Both the position numbers and the translations under genes were made by a program. The notes beneath the pieces were generated by a model, which did no database searches, was not told the DNA's origin, and saw nothing but the letters and a program-made list of their open reading frames with translations. 64,000 bases of DNA from Paraspadella gotoi. Lineage: Eukaryota > Chaetognatha. Below are positions 9,401 through 21,854 of the stretch, piece by piece; position 1 is the first letter of the stretch; the number at the start of each line of letters is the position of its first letter. The stretch is taken from assembly GCA_051294375.1 (NCBI GenBank), contig CM119266.1, forward strand, positions 25,547,908 to 25,611,907, in the 5' to 3' direction.

Positions 9401-12400
9401 TTCCCCTCATATACTTATCTAATCCATCTTATCTCACCGCGGTCCCCGGGTCCTTTCATTTCTTCTCCTTCTTTTCCAATCTCTTCGCATTGCACTCCCT
9501 CTTTTGCACCCACCCCTCTCTCCCCCTTCCTTCCCCTCGTTCCTCCATCCCCAGGCCCCTTTGCCGTTTTTGGAGGTTGTCGACCCGCAGCCCCCAAAGG
9601 ACTTGCAATATTAACCCCCACGCGGCGAATGTTGTTACCCTGTCGACAGGTTTTCAGAAGCATTCGGCGGAAGCGAAAGAAAAAAGACATGCTTCGGCTA
9701 ATACTTTTTTTCTAGAAAATAAATCAATTGACTTTTCGCCAACCCTGGTTTTGAAGACGATCCTGAGATACAGATATTTGCACTATTGAGGTGCGTGAAC
9801 TATCTAAATTGTCGTCGAGACCCGTGTCTTTTTTTTTATTACGATCCGCCCGTGGGGCCCATGTTCTCGAGAGGTGGGGATGCTGCCGTGGCGGGCTCCT
9901 AGGGGGTAGAGCAGGAGGAGGCAAATAGGATAACCCCGTTCTGTCATTTTCGCGCGCGCCGGTTTGGCAAGAAGATGGGGACAAACTAAACCTACTTTGA
10001 TACGCGCACTTCGCAGGCCGACATGGGCGCCGGCGGGAGGACGTCGCAGAGTTCGCAAGGTAATACCTGGGACTGTTGTAAAGGATTTTTTTTTGTTGTT
10101 TTTTGTTTTTTCTGATTTCTTATCTCTTTCGAAAGGAATTGTTGGTAAAAATTGTTTTGTAATGATAATCCGCGGCCCTCCAACTCCCCGTGAAATATGC
10201 TCTCGGGGGCTTAACCGTTATTTGCACAGCACAGCAAAGGTGGCCGGGTCGGGCCACCAAATTTTTCCCTCCCAGTCAAGGACGCCAAAACTTGGATTTT
10301 TAAAATCTGAAATTAGGTTAAAATTCGAGAAAACAATCCAATTTAATACAAATAATCCAGTCAATCACGATCGATGCACAATCATTCAAAATTATCCAAA
10401 TCAAATCAAACCCTCAATCCAAACGCATTTCGGGCGGCAACCGTCAATCAAATTGCGGCCTCCGTTGTTAATATTTCAGTTCTCTATTCATTCTGACGCT
10501 TAATGATGCCTGTCGCCAGCGCGGTCGCCTTCGCCACATCGCTGCCGGACGTACAGCGTCGGACCCACTGACACGGGGGCTGCAAGTCCCATAACGCCTA
10601 AGCCAAGAGTCGGCCTAACGATCCATGCGAATAATTACCTACTGGCAGACAACATCTGTGTCCATCACCCACTTAGCGCATCTTTCCTCTCTCTTCTCTC
10701 TCTCTCTCGTCTGCTGCCTCGAGCCGGCTTCTTTGCTTGAGCCTTTCTCTCTTCGGGACTCTCCTCTCTCTGCTCGGGTCGTCTGCTCCTTCTTTCCCTC
10801 TGCGTGCCCTCAAACCTCAACTGTCGTTAACAGCTGTTTTTTCTCCAAAACGAAGTTCTGGTAACGGAAAGTACCGAGTGAGAGGGGTCAGCCACCACCT
10901 CGCTACTAGGGGTGATTTCATGCTGGTATAGTTAATTACGAGCCTCTCTCTCGGATCAGTACCATGCATGCTCCTTTGTGGGGCAGGAATCGCACTGAGA
11001 GGAGAAAGGTACAAGCTTTCTTAGTTTGGTTTTCGTCCATTGGAACTAACCCTGCGAAGGCGGCAAGACCTCTCCTGGACTTCACGTTTTTTCCTTTTCA
11101 CCTTTGGGGGAAACTAAACGTTGTGGTAAGCGGACTGGCAGGCAGCCAGGGCGGATGTTGCTGACAGTCCGCAAAGGTGGGCAAACATTTGAGGCGAGTC
11201 CTCTTTTCTGATCACGGGTGGGCCTAGATACTTGTGGGCACCCGAACACGTCTTCGGCAGATACTTCCTCATTGGGCTGGCCCGCGCTTTTGTCTGTGTA
11301 CGGGACAGGAGGTTTTCCCCCCCAGTTCGGCGCCTGCCCGTTTGGTTCTGTTAGGAGTCAAGGGTCTCCATTCCTGAGAATGATTGGCATATATTTCGAA
11401 TACCCTGCCATATTGGTCAAAGTTCATCTTACAGATTGTGCTCCCGATCAAGTTGTGTATACCTAGTCGCGGCCTTGGTGGCTTACCTAGATAGTTGAGT
11501 CACTGCAAGATAATGAACTTCCACTAACTGGCGGGTTTTTTGGATTTATCGCGATCATTTATCGGGTCATTCTAACGGCTGTTATCTATTAGCTCACTGT
11601 GAGGAGAGTGTTCACCGAGTATTAGAATGTGACGTTTATGAGATAGCTTTCCATATTTACCTGCTGGCGCCCATTCAGTTTTGAAACCCAGCGCTACCTG
11701 CTTTGAGAATTTCGCGGTATTCGCCAGATACGCGTAAGCTCAGATCACACTAAACCCCAATTTGATGACCCTTGTGCGGTGCGGCCACTTTGATGCCGAC
11801 ATTGGGTCGAGGGGGTGTGGCCAAGGACTTTTGGGCCTGGGTGCTGTGGCCGCGGGTCGACCTCCGTCGCGGTGTCTGTATAATGCGGGTGTATCAGTCT
11901 CGAACTGCTCTGGTGATGGTGGCGGCTGGATGAAAAACCGGGGTGGCGGTGGAGATGGTGATGAGCGGGTGGTGGGGTGGCGTCCTCGGCATAGGGCGGT
12001 TCGCGTTGAGGTTCCCTCGAGTCCCGGCAGAAGGTGAGGTCGAGGGCGGCGGCGTGCCTCTCCACGGTCCAGCAGGGGCTTCCATGTCCAAATATCCCAG
12101 TCGTGTTGAGCCAGTGATGGTGTTGTGTGTAGAATGTTAGGCTTAAAAATTTGGGCTGTATCAAAAATAGCTTAATGTCTTGCGGGCCGACAGAAAAGAG
12201 ATCAGAGAAGATTTTTCATCTTTTTAAAGTCAAGGGAAAAATCCCAAAAGAGAAAACTTTGCGTGTAATTCTTTATAGAAATAGAGCTAGCGAAATTCTC
12301 GTGAGTGAAAATTGTTTATACGGCGCCAGCTAAAATTGAAAAACGCCGTTGGCGAGACCGGTTCTTCTTTAGCATTACCTTCTTTCGTAGGTTAAGTTTA

Positions 12401-15017
12401 AGTGGAGAAAGTTTTCATTTAGAACTTCGAGCTAAATTTTTAAAATTTTCAAAATAAAGAGAGATAAATCGATTAGGTTTACGTTAGTATCCTGAATTTC
12501 AAAAATTAAAATCCAAATACATTCAAATGCGATTGAAGCTTTGATGGTAATCCGCGGTATGGTGCATTGGCAATACCATGTTGGACGTTGGAAAACGAAA
12601 CGTAGGACGTCCGCGCGAACTGATAGCATAGAATTGGGCGAAGATTTTTGAAAGTCTTTAAAATCTCTTTGAAGAAAAATGCGATTGATGCGCAAAATAG
12701 GGTCGCATCGAAACTGAGTGAATCTTTTTTTGCACTAATTAACGGCCTATTTAATGATCTCTGATCGAATAATAGACATAATTTTTGCGATCATCAGCTT
12801 GATCAACTCCAAATCAATAAATGCAATGTGAAAAAAAAACACTCTCATCAGAAGGACTCTACTTATTTCGCTCTTTAGTTCTGGGATCCAGCCAATGTAC
12901 GACAGGACGGAAGACATGTAATAAATAATATGCAGAGAGTACGGAGTGAAATGAATTCTGTGACGATGTAAGAGAGAGTAACGTCAAAAGAAGTGAGTCT
13001 AGCTGCTCTCCTCCTGATGCACTTTTATGATCTCGCCCGCGGACGCAACCTGTGTTCACCCTTACGTCTGTTCGCTTCCCGTTCTCGCCGTCAAGCATTG
13101 ACTGGCGCGGGCTGCTGGCCACAAGGTTTTCTTTTTGGACGGAGGGTGTGAGCGCTACCAAGGGAATCTGGCCGAAAGCTCCAGGGCGCACGGAAAGTGA
13201 CGGGGAGCGAGTGTTGGATATTAGATACCGAGGCTTTCGAGAGAAAGAACGGTTTAAGAAGATGGAAGGTGTTATAAGAGAGCGAGAGGAGGGCCCCAGT
13301 ATATGGTTACTGGGATACGCCTCGCATTATAACATATCCTTGAGTCCTCTTACCTTCTTCTCACTCACCACCACTGGGTATTTTTTATTTAGACATCACT
13401 TTATAAGAGATCTCTTATCGGGTTGTTGGATAAAAATATTATATTCATGTACCACTTTCAGTTACTAAACCTGCTGGGATCCGTTGTCTCTTAATAAAAT
13501 ACTGAACTGTCATGGTTGATTGGTCCTCACTCGTAGCGTGGGCTGGAATGGCCGCGATGGGATGACGGGGGCCTGCCTAGCATGTTGTGTTGTTGCTAGG
13601 AGTGAATGGGGAGCTTGCAAGAAAACCCATGTTGCCATACAAAAAAAACATGTGCTCCGACAGGTTTTCAAAACTGCGAGCCATTTTCTTAACATCTGTC
13701 GCGTAGGAATGTACGCATATCTTATTAAGCTAATTTATTTTTATGCTTCCGAACAGAAGCAACGAAGATCTTCGAGCGGTCGATTTCGTTCTCGAGAGAA
13801 AAGCTCGTATTCGCTGTCGTGTATCTTTTTTCGCCCGCGGAAGTCGGGCGAGTGAAATAAAATTGGTGGATAACAGCTGATGATAAATAAATAATTTGAA
13901 TCAATAAACAAGAATGAAAAAGAAATGGTATATTGACCAGAGGTGACAGGCTCCTACGAGAAATCTGGGACTTCTTAAGTGAGTAAAGGGCTGCCCAGCG
14001 CCCTTATGGATCAAGCGGTCTCATCGAATCTGTCACATCAAACTTCACTCCGTCGCTCGGTGTTTTTTTGCGCGCGTTCCTGAGATAATTTTTTGGCTGC
14101 ACAACTTACCCCATCTCCTCTTCCATCCTGCCGGCGTTACTACACATACCTAGCTGAAAATGTACTTAGTCCTAAAATTCCATTATATAAATCTTCAGGT
14201 GCAGAGAATTACTTTTTTTGTTATTGTTTATGTTTTGTTTTTTGCTTATGAGGCAGTACGCTGGCGATAAAAGCAAGTGTTGACGACGAAAAGTCGTGCT
14301 TTTTCACTTTTTTTGGCTCACTCTCTCTCGGTCACCGGCTGCGTTTTTATGATGTACGCGAATATGTTTGGACCTGTATATTTTAAAATTTTTGATGTTA
14401 AACACGTCGTGGTTAAGCTTTAATTAGAGAAACTTTTTATCTGCCAGTTTTAATAACTAACTCTCATTTTATTGGTCATTCTTTTAGGCAGGTCGGTTAT
14501 ACAACTGCCTTTTTAGGGCATTGGAGTAATCTCAAGAGGATTCTTCCTTATTTTTCGTTACAAGTCGTCCTTGTTTGTTTCGGGTTTTTTTTCTTGATAC
14601 CGCCGACGGCTTGCATGTTTTTTTGTTGACGCATGTTTTTTTATTTCTTTTTTTCCTCTCGGTCCAATTAAAGTTTCTTGTTCGCCAGGAGTTTTTTTTT
14701 TTCGAGTAGGGCCGAGCAAAATCATGGGATTCCCCAAGATTAGGAATCCGATTTACCAAAACTTTGTCTGATTATCAACGCTCACAGACCTTCCTCACGC
14801 CTGCAGACACTTTTCTCACTCTCATCCGGACCCAGAGACTCATCGCGTCACTGAAGCCGACAACCTGCTCGCCGCGCAAACGCGTCCTGCAAATTTGAAC
14901 GCGACAGGGTCCGGGCCCGAGCAGGAAAGGACGAGTAAGTTGCGCTGAACGCGTGCTCCTCTGCACACACCAACGGCTGCCAGAATTCCAGCAGAAGAAG
15001 GATTGGCAGACTCATTG
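9401..15017. other. No gene recognised
   Basis: About 5.6 kb without a convincing gene. The part up to about 12.2 kb is fairly GC-rich and could hold the missing gag N-terminus and 5' LTR of the Gypsy remnant. The minus-strand frame 11,745-12,164 (His/Pro/Ser-rich, about 139 codons) lies in the right place, but I cannot match it to gag. The part from 12.2 to 15 kb is AT-rich with short frames only. A donor-like AAG|GTAATA occurs at about 10,060 with no matching protein-like frame. Confidence 0.5.
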
Positions 15018-15084
15018 ATTATTATTAATTATTTGATTATTATTTTATTATTATTGATATGATTATTATGTATTATTATTATTA

Positions 15085-15120
<36 letters not shown>

Positions 15121-15205
15121 TATTCATTATACTATCTTATATTTATTATATGATGATTATTATTATTTATTAGTATTATTTATTGATTAGATGTATTATT
15201 ATTAG
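15018..15205. repeat. (ATT)n / (TTA)n microsatellite
   Basis: The plus strand is dominated by TTA/ATT triplets with a few interruptions for about 190 bases. It is simple-sequence DNA with no gene. Confidence 0.95.
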
Positions 15206-15852
15206 GAGAAGAAAAAAAAATTCTTAAAAACTAATAATGTAGTTCGAGGACGAAACTTTTTGTCGGAAAATGACCTTTTCAAAAAGACAGGGCGATGGAC
15301 TGACCGACTTGTTGAACGAGCCGATTTATCCGCGGATTTAGATAATAACACATATAATATATACATACATTTTAAATAATAATACATATGCCCTTATCAT
15401 ATATGATATGTACCATATAATTAAGTAGACAGTGATTTCAATATGAAATCAAAGTGGAATTTTATTATCAAAAAATAGACAAGAGAAGACTGTCAATTTT
15501 CAGACAGAGTGAATCAAAGCAGAAACAGAGGATATTTATAAGGGGCAATACAGTACACGTTCAATGTAGAAATTTACGAGACAATGTGACAGTGAGACAA
15601 CGCAACCAGACAACGAGACGACGAGATCTACGCACGCGAACGCGTTTGCATGCGAAAGAATCGCACGCGCGTGTCAATCTTCAAGACAACCAGCGTGTCA
15701 AACGAGGAAGGTAAAATCCTTTTTTTTTTCTTCCCGGGATTTGAATGAAATCGGAAGAAGCGAAGAGGGACTTACCTTTTCTCATCTCGTCCGCCTCCTC
15801 TTTTCCAGTTGTCTCTTCCTCTTCCTCTATTTTTTTCTCTCGTTCCTTCTTT

Positions 15853-15880
15853 CCTCCTCCTCCTCCTCCTCCTCCTCCTC
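15853..15880. repeat. (CCT)n microsatellite
   Basis: About nine perfect CCT triplets inside a longer pyrimidine-rich stretch (15,780-15,895). Confidence 0.95.
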
Positions 15881-15954
15881 TTGTCTTCGATTCTCGGCCA
15901 TCTTTCCATCCCACGACTAGACCGCCTTCGTGGCCACCGGGAGACGGAAGAGAC

Positions 15955-16105
<151 letters not shown>

Positions 16106-16669
16106 AGGCCTTCGTCAAAACAGTCGTGTCCACGACGTCGACGTCATCCTTATGTCAGTTTTTTAATTTTTTTTTCTGAATTCTAAACGATTTTCGCTAA
16201 TTTTCATTTTGTGCCTGGACTAACCAACAAAATGAATAAAAAATCGCAATACATATATTTTTAAAGATAAAAATGTGGCGCGAAAATATAAATATACGAC
16301 GTCGACCTGGATTTCAAAAAAAAGAATGATAAACCAAGGAGAAAAAAAAAATTGGAAATTGAAAAGAAGTTTTCACGTTCCCTGTTTTTCCTTCTTTCTT
16401 ACAATTCCTTTCTCTCTTTATCTCCTTCTCTTTCTATCTCCTTCTCTTTCTCTCTAGTTCTCTTTCTCTTACTCTTGACGAGATGCGGAACAAAGCGGGT
16501 GTGACCTTGTGAGGCGGGACGATCGAAAACGACGAAAAACGACAACGACGACAACAACAACAACGATCACGGCAGAGACGTTCACAATTGGACGCGTTTA
16601 TCTCGCAACAATCGAGCTCAACCGGGACGATATTTGCTATTTGCGCGAGCGTCAACACTGAAATTCCAT

Positions 16670-16670
<1 letters not shown>

Positions 16671-16714
<44 letters not shown>
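16671..16714. repeat. (CT)n microsatellite
   Basis: An uninterrupted (CT)n of about 22 units. The flanks show no gene. Confidence 0.98.
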
Positions 16715-16718
<4 letters not shown>

Positions 16719-17317
16719 CTCTTCGTGCCGCAACTTTATGCTGATTCTCGAAAGACGATAACGTCGCTTTATCGCCAACATCTCCGGCTGAGCGCCCACC
16801 GCTTCGGTCGACCGCCCATCGCGCTGGTTTATTCACAAAGAATATCCCTTTATTCTCTTCCTTTTTTATTCCTTTTTTTTTCTTCAATATTTTTCTTCTG
16901 ATTTTCTTCCTTCGACTGAATTTAAGTTCCAGGGTAAGCCCGGGTATGGTTATGGTTTTCCACTTTCAATGGAATTTCTTTTCATATTTTCAAAAACAAT
17001 GAGAAAAAATATTTGCCAAGTTTGATAGTGAATTTTCAGTATTCAATAATCGATATTAAATATAAAATATTCACTAATTCAACGAATAAATCATTTACTA
17101 AGGCGATGTGAGCGATTGCGATCCCGCCTCCTTTCTCCCATCACCCTCGCAAATCGGCCCAAGTCTCCTCAAAAAATCGAGGCGACAAAAAAATCTTCGA
17201 GGTTGTTCATTTGTTGGCCAAGTTTTCCCGGTGGTGATTCACTCAGACACTGGATGTCGGTGAGAGTCAGGTCCGGAAGCAGATGCATACATTCCATTCA
17301 CACGGAGAATAGGAGAA

Positions 17318-17628
17318 GAGAGAGAGAGAGTGAGAGCGAGAGAGGAGAGAGAGAGAGAGAGAGAGAAAGAAAGAGAGAGGAGTTACTCTACGATTTTTTC
17401 TCTGTACCTTTTTAACACCACTTTTCTAAAAATAACGGGAGAAATTGTGACGTGGAATGAACCTGGAAAGCGAGAGAGAGAGAGAGAGAGAGAAGAGAGA
17501 GGAACTAACGTGCTTGAAAGATAATAAAGAGAGACAGAGAGAGAGAGACATTGTGACGCGAACTGAAGCTGAAAGAGAGAAAAATGGAGGGGAAACAGTT
17601 TTCACTTAGAAAAAAGGTTGAAAGCTGC

Positions 17629-17691
<63 letters not shown>

Positions 17692-17705
17692 AGAGGAAGA
17701 GAGAG
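17318..17705. repeat. Cluster of (GA)n tracts in copy A
   Basis: Four (GA)n tracts (about 17,318-17,380; 17,473-17,505; 17,527-17,552; 17,631-17,700) are separated by short unique pieces such as GAAATTGTGACGTGGAATGA and ACATTGTGACGCGAA. The two spacers share TTGTGACG and GAA..GAACCTG/GAAGCTGAAAG, so the cluster is itself a degenerate tandem array of about 90 bases. The counterpart in copy B is 24,955-25,319. Confidence 0.85.
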
Positions 17706-18277
17706 AGAAGAAGCTCGTCTCAGCGGCGGATATGGACTCGGTTCGTATCACATCGAACAAAATCAAAAAAAATGGGGAAAAAAATCATCAAAAATACCAA
17801 GGAAAATATTAATTTATGAAGCTAAATTTCTCGCCCCTCGCGGCTTCAACGACCATCTATCGAAACTCATCGCTATAATTAATTAAACAATTAATTAATT
17901 ACATATTTGTCAAACCAAACCTGCCTCTTCAATCGTCTCGATTACATTTTCGTTCAACAGAACTCCTTCGTTCTGTCTCCCATCGGTCTCCTTAATATCA
18001 TCTGTACATCCGCCCGAATCATCTCCGTCTCCCGTCTGAATCCTCTCTATATTTTCCCCCGACTCTTTCCACTTTCTCGATTTTCTTACAATTTTTTATT
18101 TTTTAAAAAAAATTTAATAAAATTCAATTTACATCCTCGCGTCCATTTTTATTTCCGCCCGCGTTTCGTTTTTATATTCATGACGTTTCAAATTCATCTC
18201 GATTTTTATTTTTCCTTTATTATTATTTTTATTTTTCCATTATTTATATTTTTCATTCGTCTCAGTCGGTAAGCCGA

Positions 18278-18280
<3 letters not shown>

Positions 18281-18328
<48 letters not shown>

Positions 18329-18350
18329 TCCTCCTCTCTCTCTCTCTCTC
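18281..18350. repeat. (CT)n microsatellite in copy A
   Basis: (CT)n interrupted once by GCTCCTC. The copy B counterpart (25,891-25,938) is shorter and uninterrupted, so the array length differs between the two units. Confidence 0.95.
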
Positions 18351-18449
18351 TGACAACGACAAACTATATTTAGAACAACATATTTTACTTAGTCGTGCGA
18401 ATGTATCACTACAGATCTGCGCCATAAAAATTTCAATCCGCCATTCTGA

Positions 18450-18615
18450 TTTTGAGAGATTGACATTACCAGTTTTGAGATAACGCCATTCCTGTGGTGA
18501 GAGAATGCCACTTCTGTGTTAAGAAAAATGTCTTAACCGTTTTGAGAAATGTCTTTTCCTGTTTTCGGCGAAAAACATTCCGTTTTGAGAAAAATGCCAT
18601 TTTTGCTCTGGTTTG
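18450..18615. repeat. Degenerate ~22-25 bp tandem repeat in copy A
   Basis: About six units of a motif like TTTTGAGAAAATGCCATT followed by CCTGTG or similar: TTTTGAGATAACGCCATTCC, GTGAGAGAATGCCACTTC, AAGAAAAATGTCTTAACC, TTTTGAGAAATGTCTTTTCC, CGAAAAACATTCC and TTTTGAGAAAAATGCCATT. The counterpart is at 26,036-26,190. Divergence between units within one copy is far greater than between the copies, so the array is older than the duplication. Confidence 0.7.
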
Positions 18616-18708
18616 CCTTTGGTGTAATCGCCGAGAGAATCTCGAAAGCAATTTCGCTGAATGAGGACGACGTCGGTTGGGAATTCTCTTAAAACAGGTA
18701 TGAGTCAG

Positions 18709-18780
18709 ACAGAGAGAGAGAGAAGAGAGAGAGAGAGAAGAGAGAGAGAGAGAAGAGAGAGAGAGAGGAGAGAGAAGAGA
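18709..18780. repeat. (GA)n tract with AGAGAGAGAGA-AG periodicity, copy A
   Basis: (GA)n with regularly spaced AAG interruptions. The copy B counterpart (26,295-26,358) is a pure (GA)n. Confidence 0.9.
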
Positions 18781-18923
18781 TTGCCGGAAAGAAGCCGACG
18801 AGTCGGCCAATTCTTTCGTCCGCCGGAAGTTCCGACGCCTACAAATATGAATATCATAAAGCAGCGATAAAAGAAGAAGAAAAAAGAAGAAGAATAAAAG
18901 AAGAAAGAAGATAAAAGAAGAAG

Positions 18924-19060
18924 TGTAGTCGGGCATGGGCAAAGTTCAGCCCGCCTCTAAGCATGACACCTTCAAGTCCTGGACCGCGGTGGCTCATTGA
19001 AGTAAAGAAGCTCATCCATCGACCCCTTACGGCATCCACGACGAAGCAAAAAGGAAGCCG
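18924..19060 (+). mobile_element. tRNA-derived SINE, family 1, copy A1 (internally deleted)
   Basis: It begins GTAGTCGGGCATGGGCAAAG and continues to the A-box region GGTGGCTCATTGAAGTAAAG, as in the full copies. It then jumps to TTACGGCATCC-like 3' sequence and the flank GAAGCCGT. The B box, hairpin and central body, about 200 bases, are missing compared with the same locus in copy B (26,504-26,785). The insertion site is therefore shared and the deletion is private to this copy. Confidence 0.75.
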
Positions 19061-19886
19061 TTCCAGAAACGACTTTCTAACTTCTAGCTTCGTTGCAGTC
19101 GATTTCAATCGATGCCATCGTCGCTGTCTCGGACGTCGTTGTCGTAATCTTCGCGCTTTGGCGGTCAACCCGAAAAAATTTGCAATCCTCGTTACATATC
19201 ACCGTTAATCACTCGTTAGTGATAGAACGACCTCATTCTGTTCGTCAGTCCGTCAATTCCGAAATGTCTTTCTGAATGACTATCCTTCCTTCTTTCTTCT
19301 TTCTATTTTTATTTTCTTTTTCTTTTTCTTAACGCGCGCGCGTTACGTAAAACTCTCTTTTTCGAATTTTAACTTTTCGTTCACTTTTTCTGTCTCTCTC
19401 TCTCTTGTCTGCTGCTTCTCTTTTTTTTCCTTCTTCGTTCTCTCTTTTTTTCATTTTTCAAAAAGACAAATTGTTTTTAGTTTTTCTCTACTTTAGTTTA
19501 GCTCAAGATTTTCTAAAGCTCTTCTTCTTCTTTCTTTAATCTTATTCTTTTACTCTTTTTTTTTTCTTCTTTTCTTCTTTCACCTCTCTAGTGAGAATCT
19601 TTTTCTCTCAACAGCTTTTCCTCTTTTTTTTTCCGTTTGAAAAAATGCGTATTTAAATTATTCCAGGTGGTAATTTTTTTTTTTCCTCTTTAAAAACGGA
19701 TTGTGTTCCGTTTGAGACGAAAATACTAAAAAAGAAACCGCGCATGGATTCTATTCTCGATATCCACTTGCCTTCCTCTTTATCCTCTCTTACTTTTCCT
19801 CTTTTCTTTTTTTTGTTAACTTTCTTTTTTTTGAAATTCTATTAAAGTTGATAAACATTTGTTATTTCTTGTTACCTTTCATAATC

Positions 19887-20180
19887 TGTAGTCGGGCATT
19901 TGCCTAGGTTTCACCCCGCCTATTAAGCATGACACCTTACAGTCCTGACCCGGTGGCTCATTGAGTAAAGCCATCAGCTCATGACCACTAGGTACCGGGT
20001 TCAACTCCCAACCCGGTACCTACCGTGCGGGAAGGTTGAGGACGGCCGTAAGCCGCCTTGGGGGCGTGGCAACCCCTCAAGCCTGGTTCCAAGCCAGGAC
20101 CCGTTCCATGGCTACTAAAGGGGTTATAGAAGTTACGGATAGTCATCTTCAGCCCACTTAGCCGCCTTATCCACAAATCC
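19887..20180 (+). mobile_element. tRNA-derived SINE, family 1, copy A2 (full length)
   Basis: A full ~290-base element. The tRNA-related head has an A-box-like TGGCTCATTGAGTAAAG and a B box GGTTCAACTCC. The B box sits in the loop of a perfect inverted repeat (GGTACCGGGTT / AACCCGGTACC, 19,991-20,020). It is followed by a body with GACGGCCGTAAGCCGCC and ends near CTTATCCACAAATCC. TTTCATA occurs just before the 5' end and just after the 3' end, a possible short target-site duplication. Minus-strand frames across it are artefacts. Transcription by RNA polymerase III is the expectation for such elements and is not shown here. Confidence 0.8.
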
Positions 20181-20424
20181 ACTGTTTCATATTTTTTTCT
20201 TATTTTTTTATAAAGGTTTGTCTGAAGATTTTTGTCAGTAAAAGAACATTCAGAAAGAGAGTACGTTGATATTTAATTCTAGTATTATTGTGAAAACGAT
20301 TAATCCAGGCGTTTTTTTTATCTATTTCTCTTTATTTTTCTCTTATCAAACGTTCATTTTTTCGCTCTTTATTTTTTGCTTGGTCTTAATACTAAGTTTA
20401 TGCCATACCCTCTCAACCCTCTGC

Positions 20425-20492
20425 ACCGCGCCACTCGACGCCACGCCAAGCCACGCCAAGCCACGCCACGCACGCCACGCCGCGCCACGCAG
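20425..20492. repeat. CACGC/CCAAGC minisatellite, copy A
   Basis: Short tandem array of GCCACGCCAAG and GCCACGC units. The counterpart at 28,142-28,210 has a slightly different number of GCCAC steps. Confidence 0.85.
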
Positions 20493-21000
20493 CATCTTCT
20501 CTCAATCTCCATCTCGTCAAGAGTTTTTGTTATAACTGACCTCGGATTTAACGACTTCTCCGACAGCAAGCGCGTGCGAATTAGCTGGCGCATTTCGCTC
20601 GCAGCGCAAGTGCATTCTGACTCGCCTCGTTTCAGAACGTGAGTTATGAATCGTTTTCCTGCTGTATAAAATGAGTTTCTGGTTTATTGCTGCCCCGGCT
20701 TAAAACGCCACGTTTGAGTATAAACACCCCCGACCGCTAAATTAAAAAAAAAAAGAAAAAAAAGAAAAGATAGAAAATGGCCGCCGGGCGCTGGCCGATG
20801 AGTTTCGTTCTCAAATTTCGCTTAAAAAAAAAAAGATTCGCGAAGTGAAGTGCATGTCTGTTGTTTGTTGTTGTTGTTGCCGTGGCATTCGTCGTCGTCT
20901 CTGCTCCCACGATGGTGAGAAAAGTGGGAAGAACTTCGTCCGGAATACATACGACGATATTATTCAAGGACGAGAGGAGAAATCGAGGCCCGACGGGGGA

Positions 21001-21112
21001 AATGGCACCCGCGAATAAAAGAAAGGTCGCACCTGCGAATTCGCGGGTCGCATCTGCGATTGGAAGATGTCGCATCTGGCGAATAAACGAGGTCGTTACC
21101 CGCGATATGTAG
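21001..21112. repeat. 22-bp-period GGTCGCAyCTGCGAwT repeat, copy A
   Basis: Four to five consecutive units share a GCGAAT/GCGATT core: GGCACCCGCGAATAAAAG, GGTCGCACCTGCGAATTC, GGTCGCATCTGCGATTGG, TGTCGCATCTGGCGAATAA and GGTCGTTACCCGCGATATG. The period is about 22 bases. Weaker singles follow at about 21,160 (GACCTGCGCCTGCGATTGG) and 21,257 (GATCGTACTTGCGATTAAAG). The array is conserved at 28,722-28,826 in copy B. It could be a minisatellite or a cluster of binding sites, and the sequence alone does not decide. Confidence 0.75.
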
Positions 21113-21744
21113 AAAATTAGCTAATAATAAAACATGGCCTGTAATTTTAAAAGAGGACCTGCGCCTGCGATTGGCGAAAAAAGAATCAAGCGAAGGAAAA
21201 GGTCACATCGAATTTTAAAAAAAAGAAAGATAATATTCCTGATATTTAATGAAGATCGTACTTGCGATTAAAGATAGTCAAACGTGCGGTCGAGGGACCT
21301 GTCAATTTCGGGGCCGGAAAGATTCGTTAACCGGGACTTTTTTGGGAAGGAGAGATGACAAAAGTAAAGAAAAAATAATAAAAGTCTAACCAATGTCTGA
21401 AAATATTTTTTAAAAAATGTAAAAATTCTTAATAAATACTTCAATATAAATTCATCTCTCTTTGCGGCAAAGTCAAGCCCTCAAAGATTTCGTGAAAGAC
21501 AGTTTCACGCGAAGTAAATAACAAAAAAAACAAAAGATATTAATGATTATTTGTCGGGAAAATATTGAATTTGTATTTTGTATATTGGTCTCGTCTTTTC
21601 AGCGTTTTTAAAAAGTTCTCTCTCTCGTCTCTCTCTCTCTCTTACTCCACGCGGAAGTGACGTAGGACGTCTGTCGGCCCCGACCGACGGCGCGAGTCGA
21701 AACCGGCGTCTATTAGCATATTTTAGAGTCGACGAAGAGGCATC

Positions 21745-21800
21745 GTCGTCGTCGTCGTCGTCGTCGTCGCGTCGTCGGTCTGTCGTCCGTCGCGTCGTCG
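21745..21800. repeat. (GTC)n microsatellite, copy A
   Basis: About eight GTC triplets followed by degenerate GTCGGTCTGTCGTCCGTCGC. The copy B counterpart (29,466-29,540) is longer, so array length varies. Confidence 0.95.
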
Positions 21801-21854
21801 ACGTTCGATACCCGGCGAAATCGATAACAATTCGGATAACCTTCCGTCGACGAG

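Noticed and set aside
19988-20182. 64-codon minus-strand frame over the SINE
   Set aside because: It is antisense to a tRNA-derived SINE whose Pol III boxes explain the conservation.
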